Below, in pieces: positions 1 to 5,642 of a stretch of DNA of 5,642 nucleotides. The translations under genes were made by a program, and so were the position numbers. Every line of letters starts with the position of its first letter. Positions within the stretch are counted from its first letter, which is position 1. Source of the stretch: GCA-2723085 sp042093455 (lineage in GTDB: Bacteria > Bacteroidota > Bacteroidia > Flavobacteriales_D > Parvicellaceae); NCBI GenBank assembly GCA_042093455.1, contig JBELEU010000149.1:1-5642 (forward strand), in the 5' to 3' direction. Below the pieces are notes generated by a model that saw nothing but the letters and a program-made list of their open reading frames with translations, ran no database searches and was not told where the DNA came from.

Positions 1-1
1 T

Positions 2-2641
2 ACTTGTACTATTGTGTCTAGTTTATTTACAGAGCCTACCTGTGTTCAACCTTGTTCATTGATCGATGTATCTGTTGCGTTAACAGCTTGTGATAATATC
101 AATGGCTTAACTTATTCTGGTGATATTACTTTTCTTAATCAGCCATCAACTGGTCAATTGACTGTGACTGATTGTCATGGTATTCAACAAACTTTTAATG
201 CTCCTTTTGTTTCTCCAACCACCTATACTTTAGCTGGAATTCCTGCAGATGGGCAGCCATGTCAAATAACTGCTACTTTTTCAGCAGATCCAACTTGTAC
301 TTTTTCAGCACCATTTAACCCTACAAATAGTCCATATGTTCATGCAATGAACGATACAGCAATTTGTTTAGGAAATCCAGTTTCATTGTACGTTGATTCA
401 GTTTCTGGAGGAGTTTTAGTTGAAGAATTCAACATGGTTTTTGATCAAGCATTTTCTCATACTACTATCAATACTAATTTAACTGGCACATACTATGCTG
501 TTGTAAGTGGAACCTATTCTGGAGCAGGAAATTGTGAATTAAGAGATGCTGGGTTTTTATTTTATCAAGGCTGTTCAAATATTAGTCCCATTTCTGGTTT
601 TCCATGGAAATGGAATGGAGTAAATCCAAATACTCAATCTCAAGTACCTAGTGTCTATAATCCCAATCACATATATCAATTTTATTTTGCAGGTGGAGCC
701 CCTCAAACTTATACTTTCTCAGAAGCTCAGCCCAATTGGTACAATGATAATTTTGGTACTCTTAATTTTAAAATATACTACTTAGGTAATTTAAGTTGGT
801 CAAATGGCGTAACAACAACCACTAATACAGTCAACCCTACTGTTGCAACTACATACACCGTAAGCGTTGATTATGGTAATGGATGCAATGCTTCTCATGC
901 TGTAGATGTGGATGTTAGTGATATACAATCGTTAGTATCAGTTCAGGATGTAACTTGTATTGGTGCATGTGACGGGTTTATTGATGCAAATATTTCTGGT
1001 GGAATTGGCTCTATTTCTTACGATTGGAGCCATGATCCTACTATTACTGTGGATTCAGCAGGTTCATTATGTGCTGATAATTATAACCTAATAGTCACTG
1101 ATTCTATTGGTTGTTCAATAACAATAAATGATGATGTTAATGGTACACAAGTAATAACTATTAATCAATTGGATACTATTTCTGAACTTTGTTTCAATGA
1201 TTCTACTGGTCAAGCAACTGTTTATTCCTCTGGTGCATACTTTTTCAGTATAGATAGTATCAACTTTCAAGCTGATAGTGCTTTTTCAAACCTCGGAAGC
1301 GGTAATTATACTATTTATTTAATGGATTCAAATTCCTGTAAAAATTCTATTTCATTTACTCTCATTAGTCCTCCAGAAATTATTTTACAAGCCAACGGAG
1401 ATACCACAATTTGTATTGGTGGTGCTGCTGATATTAATGCTGTTGCTTCAGGAGGAACTGGTAACCTAACTTATTTTTGGAACAACGTTAATTCATTAAG
1501 TCAATTCACTGTTTCTCCTATTGTTGATTCTATATTTTATGTTTCTGTTATTGATGATAACGGTTGTAGATCTGACACCGATTTTGTCTCAGTTAATGTT
1601 AATCCTAACTTATCAATGAGTCCAATACAAGATCAAAATTTATGCATTGGTGATTCAATTTTCATATTGGCAAATGTACTTGGTGGAGATGGAGGGCCTT
1701 ATAATTACTCTTGGTCACCAATAGTTTCATTTGATTCTGCACAATATTTAGCTCCTTTGACAACAACTACTTACACGATTACTGTTAGTGACAACTGTGA
1801 GACACCCGATATTATTGAAACATTTACCATAAATGTTTTTCCTAGTCCAACGGTTCAGTTTAGTGGTGATATGTTGAGTGATTGCTCACCATTAGTTACA
1901 AACTTTTCAGGTATTGTTGCTCCAATAGGTTCTCAATGTTTGTGGAATTTTGGGGATGGAACTACAAGTAATATTTGTGGAAATGTGACTCATACTTTTG
2001 TTAACTCAGGGTGTTATGATATATCACTTACAGCAACTTCACCACAGGGTTGCGAAACATCTGTTGTTGACTCTCAATATGTTTGTGTATACGATTACCC
2101 AATTCCATCCTTTATTTGGTCGCCAGATACACCAACGGTAATTAATTCTTTTGTTGAGTTTTACAACAATAGTATTGATGCAGTTAGCTACCAATGGACA
2201 GTCAATGTAAATGGTCAAATAACAACATTTAGTGATGAAAATATATCTTATAATTTCCCAAATTTTGAATCCAATTCTTATGAAGTTTGTTTAACAGCAA
2301 CAAGTGATTTTGGTTGTGACTCGACATATTGCGGAATGGTTGAGGTAGTAGATAAATTTTTAATTTATACACCCAATGCTTTCTCCCCTGGTTTAGATGA
2401 TGATATCAATAAAGTATTCAAACCGGTAATTTATGGAGCCGAAGAAGACTATTATGAACTATTTGTCTTTAATAGAAGTGGTGAATTAATCTTTTCAACT
2501 CAAGATGTTAATGAAGGTTGGAATGGAGAACACGATGGTGTTCCATCACAATTTGGTGTTTATGTATGGAAAGTTATAGTTAAGGATAAGTTTACTTCAA
2601 CTCTATATGAATATGTAGGTGATGTTACCTTAGTTAAATAA
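2..2641 (+). CDS. T9SS type B-sorted multidomain surface/secreted protein (5' partial)
   Basis: The reading frame is open from the first base, so the N-terminus and signal peptide lie upstream; 879 residues are visible (numbered from the codon at base 2). A GTG at 14 is an internal Val, not a start. Domains in order: a Cys-rich module (about 18-105) with the tail of a previous copy at the window edge (TCTIVSS compared with DPTCTFSA); an Ig-like domain (about 117-305) apparently interrupted by a lectin-like insert (about 135-262); a SprB-like repeat (310-382, with VTCIGACDG and VTDSIGC); a degenerate SprB-like unit (383-455); two Ig-like repeats (463-534 and 542-613, starting TTICIGG and NLCIGDS); two PKD-like domains (616-697 with WNFGDGT; 700-783); and a C-terminal type B sorting domain (784-879: YTPNAFSPGLDDDIN, LFVFNRSGELIFST, WNGEHDG, GVYVWKV). 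By family knowledge it is exported through Sec, then secreted or surface-anchored by T9SS, probably for adhesion or as a structural protein. No catalytic domain is visible. Class is sure; ligand unknown. Confidence 0.93.
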   Translation, partial: TCTIVSSLFTEPTCVQPCSLIDVSVALTACDNINGLTYSGDITFLNQPSTGQLTVTDCHGIQQTFNAPFVSPTTYTLAGIPADGQPCQITATFSADPTCTFSAPFNPTNSPYVHAMNDTAICLGNPVSLYVDSVSGGVLVEEFNMVFDQAFSHTTINTNLTGTYYAVVSGTYSGAGNCELRDAGFLFYQGCSNISPISGFPWKWNGVNPNTQSQVPSVYNPNHIYQFYFAGGAPQTYTFSEAQPNWYNDNFGTLNFKIYYLGNLSWSNGVTTTTNTVNPTVATTYTVSVDYGNGCNASHAVDVDVSDIQSLVSVQDVTCIGACDGFIDANISGGIGSISYDWSHDPTITVDSAGSLCADNYNLIVTDSIGCSITINDDVNGTQVITINQLDTISELCFNDSTGQATVYSSGAYFFSIDSINFQADSAFSNLGSGNYTIYLMDSNSCKNSISFTLISPPEIILQANGDTTICIGGAADINAVASGGTGNLTYFWNNVNSLSQFTVSPIVDSIFYVSVIDDNGCRSDTDFVSVNVNPNLSMSPIQDQNLCIGDSIFILANVLGGDGGPYNYSWSPIVSFDSAQYLAPLTTTTYTITVSDNCETPDIIETFTINVFPSPTVQFSGDMLSDCSPLVTNFSGIVAPIGSQCLWNFGDGTTSNICGNVTHTFVNSGCYDISLTATSPQGCETSVVDSQYVCVYDYPIPSFIWSPDTPTVINSFVEFYNNSIDAVSYQWTVNVNGQITTFSDENISYNFPNFESNSYEVCLTATSDFGCDSTYCGMVEVVDKFLIYTPNAFSPGLDDDINKVFKPVIYGAEEDYYELFVFNRSGELIFSTQDVNEGWNGEHDGVPSQFGVYVWKVIVKDKFTSTLYEYVGDVTLVK

Positions 2642-2656
2642 GATACTTTTTTATTT
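2636..2656. terminator. Weak A/T hairpin between convergent genes (possible bidirectional terminator)
   Basis: AAATAA (2636-2641) is complementary to TTATTT (2651-2656), with a 9-base loop that includes a T-run. The arms contain the TAA stop codons of both convergent genes. The whole intergenic gap is only 9 bases, so some transcription stop is expected here. The stem is only 6 A-T pairs and has no G-C clamp, so a chance match in AT-rich DNA is quite possible. Confidence 0.2.
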
Positions 2657-3520
2657 GTTGGGGTTATTAAATGGTTTTCTTGAAAATTTCTTTGATTTTG
2701 CATCAAAATCTTTAATGTAGTTCCATTTGTTATTTTCCCATTTAAAAGCATCAAAACTTAAGTCAGTTACATACCAATCTGGAAAATCTTTTAAATGAGG
2801 AGAGGTAGGACTTAAATGATCAAAAACTAAATAATTTTCTTTTTTAACTAATATATGCTTCAAAGACATGTAAGATTTTTTATTGTATTGAAAAATAACT
2901 CTTCTTTTGACCTTTCCGTCAGGGTACTCAAAAATAGGGACTCCAAATTGTAGTTTATTTTTTTTCTCAAAACTCAGAGTTTCAATAATTTTAATGTTTG
3001 AATACATGTTATTCCCATCCCATCCTAAAAGAGTATAAATTGTCTTGTTGTTTTTCTTAACTGGTATAATGTCAAAATAAAGAGCACCTTTCCAACTTTT
3101 GTCGTTCATTACTTGATATTCAATATCTTGGTTATTTCTTCTTTTTGAATGTAGTTCAATAATTTTTAACCTTTCTTTCTGATCTTTCTTCAAAATCAAA
3201 CATTCGTAATGTTGTTTCTGATTTTTTAATTCAATATTCCAATTGAATATTCTAAAGATATCATCAGAAGACTTTTTAGTTGTCATGAAATTTGAAATTG
3301 AATCGAAAGGGTAGGTAAATGATTCTGGTTTATTTAAACATCTTATGAGTGTTTGTTTAAAAAATGCATTGAATTTCATGGCGCTATCAACGTTTTTTGA
3401 AAAATGAACTTTTTCTAAAAGCGTTATCAATGAGTCTTCAAATTTTGACATTTCTTGAGAGATAACATTGGTATTTGTATTAAAAAAAATTAAGACTAAT
3501 AATATTACCCAGATTCTCAT
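2651..3520 (-). CDS. Conserved secreted/periplasmic protein of unknown function
   Basis: 289 residues from the ATG at 3520. That start is chosen because it begins directly with a signal peptide (MRIWVILLVLIFF, then polar residues and a likely cleavage near VIS-QEM). There is no lipobox Cys at that site, so it looks soluble-periplasmic or secreted rather than a lipoprotein. It has no T9SS C-terminal domain; the C-terminus is basic (KKFSRKPFNNPNK). Recognisable blocks are FRIFNWNIEL (89-98), YTLLGWDGNNMYSNIKIIE (162-180), FGVPIFEYPDG (192-202), RRVIFQYNKKSYMSLK (206-221), YLVFDHLSPTSP (230-241) and the final WY-DLSFDAFKWENNKW segment. From memory this pattern recurs in uncharacterised Bacteroidota proteins, but I know no function, and no catalytic signature or metal site is obvious. 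It lies 32 bases downstream of the ferredoxin stop on the same strand, so the two are probably co-transcribed. A longer form from a TTG at 3556 is possible but would put charged residues ahead of the signal sequence. Confidence 0.85.
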   Translation of the reverse strand: MRIWVILLVLIFFNTNTNVISQEMSKFEDSLITLLEKVHFSKNVDSAMKFNAFFKQTLIRCLNKPESFTYPFDSISNFMTTKKSSDDIFRIFNWNIELKNQKQHYECLILKKDQKERLKIIELHSKRRNNQDIEYQVMNDKSWKGALYFDIIPVKKNNKTIYTLLGWDGNNMYSNIKIIETLSFEKKNKLQFGVPIFEYPDGKVKRRVIFQYNKKSYMSLKHILVKKENYLVFDHLSPTSPHLKDFPDWYVTDLSFDAFKWENNKWNYIKDFDAKSKKFSRKPFNNPNK

Positions 3521-3552
3521 ATTTAATTTGAAATCAATAAGTAGGCCAAAAA

Positions 3553-3906
3553 TCAATTGATGTGTAAGCTATCTTTTTTTGTTAAAAGAACTTCATCGTT
3601 TTCAACCATGTCCTCATCTGGAACACAGCAATCTACTGGACAGACTGCAGCACATTGTGGTTCATCGTGAAACCCTTTGCATTCAGTACATTTGTCAGCA
3701 ACAATGTAATAAACATCCATGTCAACTGGTTCATTCTCAGAGTCAGCATCAACAGTTTTTTTGGAGCTTAATCCAGTGTAGTTGCCTTTTAAAGAAGTTC
3801 CGTCTGAAAATTTCCATTCAGCTCCACCTTCATAAATTGCGTTGTTGGGGCATTCAGGTTCGCAAGCACCACAATTAATACATTCATCTGTTATTTTGAT
3901 GGCCAT
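3553..3906 (-). CDS. 2[4Fe-4S] dicluster ferredoxin (Alvin-like)
   Basis: 117 residues from the ATG at 3906. The first cluster motif is C9-x2-C12-x2-C15-x3-C19-P. The second is C73-x2-C76-x8-C85-x3-C89-P. The 8-residue spacing inside the second motif is the hallmark of Allochromatium vinosum-type ferredoxins, whose two clusters have very low and well separated potentials (family knowledge). Cys93 and Cys94 in PVDCCVPDE are additional. Between the two motifs lies a roughly 45-residue acidic linker (about 26-70: EWKFSDGTSLKGNYTG, then VDADSENEPVDMD) that is absent from minimal ferredoxins. I recall a similar linker in other Bacteroidota ferredoxins. The protein is a cytoplasmic one-electron carrier with no signal peptide; its redox partner cannot be read from the sequence. 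It is the first gene of a leftward pair and faces the acyl-CoA reductase gene across 40 bases, which suggests shared control. No Shine-Dalgarno is visible. Confidence 0.95.
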   Translation of the reverse strand: MAIKITDECINCGACEPECPNNAIYEGGAEWKFSDGTSLKGNYTGLSSKKTVDADSENEPVDMDVYYIVADKCTECKGFHDEPQCAAVCPVDCCVPDEDMVENDEVLLTKKDSLHIN

Positions 3907-3927
3907 AACAATTTGTTATTATTTTTG
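3896..3927 (+). promoter_or_regulatory. Bacteroidota-type promoter for the acyl-CoA reductase gene
   Basis: TTG at 3896-3898 (within TTTTG) is followed after 21 bases by TATTTTTG at 3920-3927, a perfect match to the TAnnTTTG box of Bacteroidota primary sigma factors; 19-23 bases is the usual spacing. Transcription would start near 3932-3935, giving a leader of about 12-15 bases before the ATG at 3947. The upstream element lies inside the first codons of the divergent ferredoxin gene. Confidence 0.6.
3905..3919. repeat. Inverted repeat ATAACAA-t-TTGTTAT overlapping the ferredoxin start
   Basis: Seven-base arms (3905-3911 and 3913-3919) pair perfectly around one central base. The left arm covers two bases of the ferredoxin ATG. 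A one-base loop cannot form an RNA hairpin of this length, so if it is functional it would act as a dimer-binding DNA site. It abuts the 18-bp palindrome that follows. It may be chance, as the region is very AT-rich. Confidence 0.35.
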
Positions 3928-3937
3928 TACAAAAATA
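3920..3937. promoter_or_regulatory. Perfect 18-bp palindrome with head-to-head TAnnTTTG boxes
   Basis: TATTTTTGTACAAAAATA is identical on both strands. Each half is TATTTTTG, so each strand carries a perfect TAnnTTTG box pointing into the other. The leftward box (3937-3930) would start ferredoxin transcription near 3922-3925, about 16-19 bases before its ATG. No TTG element is seen at 19-23 bases upstream on that strand (bases 3957-3963 read through as ATGATGG or similar), so the leftward promoter is weaker or needs an activator. The site could also be a dimeric repressor or activator operator. The palindrome is certain; its role is inferred. Confidence 0.55.
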
Positions 3938-3946
3938 TACTTATTT

Positions 3947-5002
3947 ATGTTTCGATCATCCATAGTTCAAAGAAAAGCTGCAATTGTTCAATTAGGAGAG
4001 TTTTTAAACAGTGTTTCCCATAAACAAGAGTGGGGTGGTTTTAAGACAGGAGTTTCTGAACTTGAATTTATTGACTTTCAACGCATAATTAATACTGCTT
4101 TTCATCATAATGGTTGGTTTACGAAGGACATGGTATTGGAAGCATGTAGATCTTGGTCAATAGCTATGCAAAAAAATAATATTGACTTGTGGTTAGAGAA
4201 ATACGACTTACCAAATTCAAGTAACCAAACAGTTTTGATTGTCTGTGCTGGTAATCTTCCTCTTGTTGGCTGGCATGATGTGCTTTGTGCTTATTTGTGT
4301 GGATTTGAAGTCAAGGTCAAGTTATCATCCGATGATGATCAATTAATTCCTGCTTTATTAAATGTACTTTCATTATTTGATAATGAAGTGCCTAATCAAG
4401 TGAAAATAGTTACTGGGAAAGCTGAAGGATTTGATTTGGTTATAGCAACAGGGAGTGACAATACCAATAGATATTTTGAAAGTTATTTTGGTTCTTATCC
4501 TCATATTTTTCGAAAAGGCAGAACATCTATTGCAGTTGTGAGCGACACCCATAGCCATGAAGATTTAACTAATTTAGCGGTTGATGTCTTTAGTTATTAC
4601 GGTTTAGGATGCAGAAGTATAACGAAAATTTTTCTCCCAAAGGGTTTTTCAACTGATGTGATTTTTAATGCATTGTTTAAATATAAAAATGTCGTTAATC
4701 ACAATAAATACATGAACAATTATGAATATTATAGATCAATATTTTTACTTGAAAATATATCATTTTTAGATAATGGATTTATAATGTTAAAAGAAGATAA
4801 AAGTATTAATTCTCCAATTGGTGTTCTACATTTTGAATTTTATGAAGATTTAAATAAATTAGAAATTGATTTACAAAACTTAAAAAATAATATTCAGTGT
4901 AGAGTAGGTATAAATGGTTTGCCATTTGGTTCATCTCAACAACCGAAATTATGGGATTATGCAGATGGTATTGATACCATTGATTTTTTAACAAAAATTT
5001 AA
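3947..5002 (+). CDS. LuxC-family acyl-CoA reductase
   Basis: 351 residues from the ATG at 3947. Extending upstream in frame would run antisense into the ferredoxin gene and add a non-homologous N-terminus, so the internal ATG just after the promoter is preferred. The family belongs to the aldehyde dehydrogenase superfamily and reduces acyl-CoA (or acyl-enzyme) to fatty aldehyde with NAD(P)H. Visible blocks are IVCAGNLPLVGWHDVLCAY (98-116, nucleotide-binding region), KVKLSSDDDQLIP (124-135), VIATGSDNTNRYFESYFG (165-182), RKGRTSIAVVS (189-199) and YYGLGCRSITKIFLP (217-231), which carries the likely nucleophile Cys222 (codon 4610-4612). The C-terminus ends in PKLWDYADGIDTIDFL, typical of the family. 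It is shorter than the roughly 480-residue Vibrio LuxC but of a size I associate with Bacteroidota homologues. It is cytoplasmic. No luxA, B, D or E is visible, so a role in lipid or aldehyde metabolism is more likely than light production. It diverges from the ferredoxin gene and is followed by a carbonic anhydrase. Confidence 0.9.
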   Translation: MFRSSIVQRKAAIVQLGEFLNSVSHKQEWGGFKTGVSELEFIDFQRIINTAFHHNGWFTKDMVLEACRSWSIAMQKNNIDLWLEKYDLPNSSNQTVLIVCAGNLPLVGWHDVLCAYLCGFEVKVKLSSDDDQLIPALLNVLSLFDNEVPNQVKIVTGKAEGFDLVIATGSDNTNRYFESYFGSYPHIFRKGRTSIAVVSDTHSHEDLTNLAVDVFSYYGLGCRSITKIFLPKGFSTDVIFNALFKYKNVVNHNKYMNNYEYYRSIFLLENISFLDNGFIMLKEDKSINSPIGVLHFEFYEDLNKLEIDLQNLKNNIQCRVGINGLPFGSSQQPKLWDYADGIDTIDFLTKI

Positions 5003-5047
5003 ATAATAATTTAATTATTTCATTTATTTTTATTTTAAAATTTATTT

Positions 5048-5642
5048 ATGGATACAATTACAAAAAAAATTCAAGATAGTATTTCACCCGAAAGAGCAAT
5101 TGAAATGCTTAAGGAAGGAAATCAAAGATTTCTAGATAAAAATGAACAGGAGAGAGATTTACATATTCAAGTAAACCAGACAAGTGATGGACAATTCCCA
5201 TTTGCTGTAGTTCTTAGTTGTATAGATTCAAGAGTGCCAGTAGAATTAGTTTTTGATCAAGGTGTAGGAGATGTTTTTAGTGCTAGAGTAGCAGGAAACA
5301 TCATCAATGAAGATATTTTAGGCTCAATAGAGTATGCATGTGGTGTTGCTGGTTCAAAGGCTATTTTAGTTTTAGGACATACAAAGTGTGGTGCTGTAAC
5401 ATCCGCCTGTAAAGGTGTAGAGTTAGGTAATATCACAGCTTTATTAAGTAAAGTTAAACCAGCTATTGCTGCTGTACAAGAAAGAGATGGTGATGTTGAA
5501 GTTGAAGAGGTTACTAAGTCAAATGTGCATCAATCTATAAAAGAAATTAGAAAGAATAGTACAATCTTATCAGATTTAGAAAAAGAAGGAAAGATAAAGA
5601 TAGTTGGTGCGGTTTATCATGTTGAGGACGGACGGGTTTCCT
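5048..5642 (+). CDS. Beta-class carbonic anhydrase (3' partial)
   Basis: 198 complete codons are visible from the ATG at 5048, with no stop before the window edge. Homologues usually run slightly past 200 residues, and the last visible part (IVGAVYHVEDGRVS) is the final beta-strand region, so probably only a short tail is missing. It catalyses interconversion of CO2 and bicarbonate. Zinc ligands are Cys58 (in SCIDSR, 57-62), His111 and Cys114 (in GHTKCGAV). Asp60 and Arg62 form the conserved dyad of beta enzymes. The SARVAGNI block (78-85) and the N-terminal ERAIEMLKEGNQRF helix (15-28) are also characteristic. No signal peptide, so cytoplasmic. The 45-base gap after the acyl-CoA reductase holds no clear TAnnTTTG box, so read-through from the upstream gene is possible. 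No Shine-Dalgarno precedes the ATG. Confidence 0.96.
   Translation, partial: MDTITKKIQDSISPERAIEMLKEGNQRFLDKNEQERDLHIQVNQTSDGQFPFAVVLSCIDSRVPVELVFDQGVGDVFSARVAGNIINEDILGSIEYACGVAGSKAILVLGHTKCGAVTSACKGVELGNITALLSKVKPAIAAVQERDGDVEVEEVTKSNVHQSIKEIRKNSTILSDLEKEGKIKIVGAVYHVEDGRVS

Noticed and set aside
274..310. 13-base direct repeat TACTTTTTCAGCA, 24 bases apart, as a mobile-element or recombination site
   Set aside because: It is in frame and encodes the repeated TFSA of a repetitive surface protein, so it is ordinary internal repetition.
2560..2754. Leftward open frame of 64 codons spanning the convergent junction
   Set aside because: It overlaps the coding 3' ends of both confident genes and gives a low-complexity product with no signature.
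3579..3878. Rightward open frame of 99 codons antisense to the ferredoxin gene
   Set aside because: It lies fully inside the well-supported ferredoxin gene on the other strand, and its product is a Gln/His/Cys-rich sequence with no recognisable domain.
3842..3946. Upstream extension of the acyl-CoA reductase frame
   Set aside because: It would be antisense to the ferredoxin 5' end, would start upstream of the best promoter, and adds 35 residues unlike the family. The ATG at 3947 is better.
4373..4558. Leftward open frame of 61 codons inside the acyl-CoA reductase gene
   Set aside because: Antisense to conserved reductase blocks, with no start signal or domain.
4806..4994. Leftward open frame of 62 codons at the end of the acyl-CoA reductase gene
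   Set aside because: Antisense shadow of coding sequence with no recognisable protein features.
5001..5020. AAATAAT / ATTATTT inverted repeat after the acyl-CoA reductase stop, as a terminator
   Set aside because: Seven A-T pairs with no G-C and no clean T-run after it; expected by chance in such AT-rich DNA.
3947..5642. Bioluminescence operon
   Set aside because: Only a LuxC-family member is present; the next gene is a carbonic anhydrase, and no luciferase, LuxD or LuxE is visible.

Overview
The window is AT-rich DNA from a member of the Bacteroidota, most likely the Flavobacteriales (Crocinitomicaceae/Cryomorphaceae-like). Four things point there. The first gene ends in a type B sorting domain of the type IX secretion system (T9SS), which is confined to that phylum. 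The start codons have no Shine-Dalgarno sequence and sit in A/T-rich leaders. The one clear promoter matches the Bacteroidota TTG / TAnnTTTG consensus. The ferredoxin and acyl-CoA reductase look like the versions common in that phylum. The genus assignment is a guess from protein style, not a measured result.

Layout: (1) 2-2641 (+) is the 3' part of a long, secreted, multidomain surface protein (Cys-rich repeats, Ig-like, SprB-like and PKD domains, T9SS C-terminal signal); its start lies upstream of the window. (2) Convergent to it, after only 9 bases, a leftward pair runs from a shared control region: a 117-residue 2[4Fe-4S] ferredoxin (3553-3906) followed 32 bases later by a 289-residue secreted protein of unknown function (2651-3520). 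(3) Divergently, only 40 bases from the ferredoxin start, a LuxC-type acyl-CoA reductase (3947-5002) runs rightward. It is followed after 45 bases by a beta-carbonic anhydrase (5048 to the window end), cut just before its C-terminus. No stretch over 300 bases lacks a gene.

How the genes fit together: the ferredoxin and acyl-CoA reductase share a very compact divergent control region. Its centre is a perfect 18-bp palindrome made of two head-to-head copies of the -10-like box TATTTTTG, so it could be a divergent promoter and also a dimer operator. Acyl-CoA reductases of this family make fatty aldehyde from acyl-CoA with NAD(P)H. No luciferase, LuxD or LuxE is visible, so bioluminescence is not suggested. 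The T9SS substrate and the carbonic anhydrase look like unrelated neighbours.

I see no strong evidence for a wholly new system. The points most worth a second look are the palindromic divergent promoter, what looks like a lectin-like domain inserted inside an Ig-like domain of the surface protein, and the unexplained ferredoxin / secreted protein / acyl-CoA reductase neighbourhood. No tRNA, rRNA, CRISPR array, insertion sequence or attachment site was seen.
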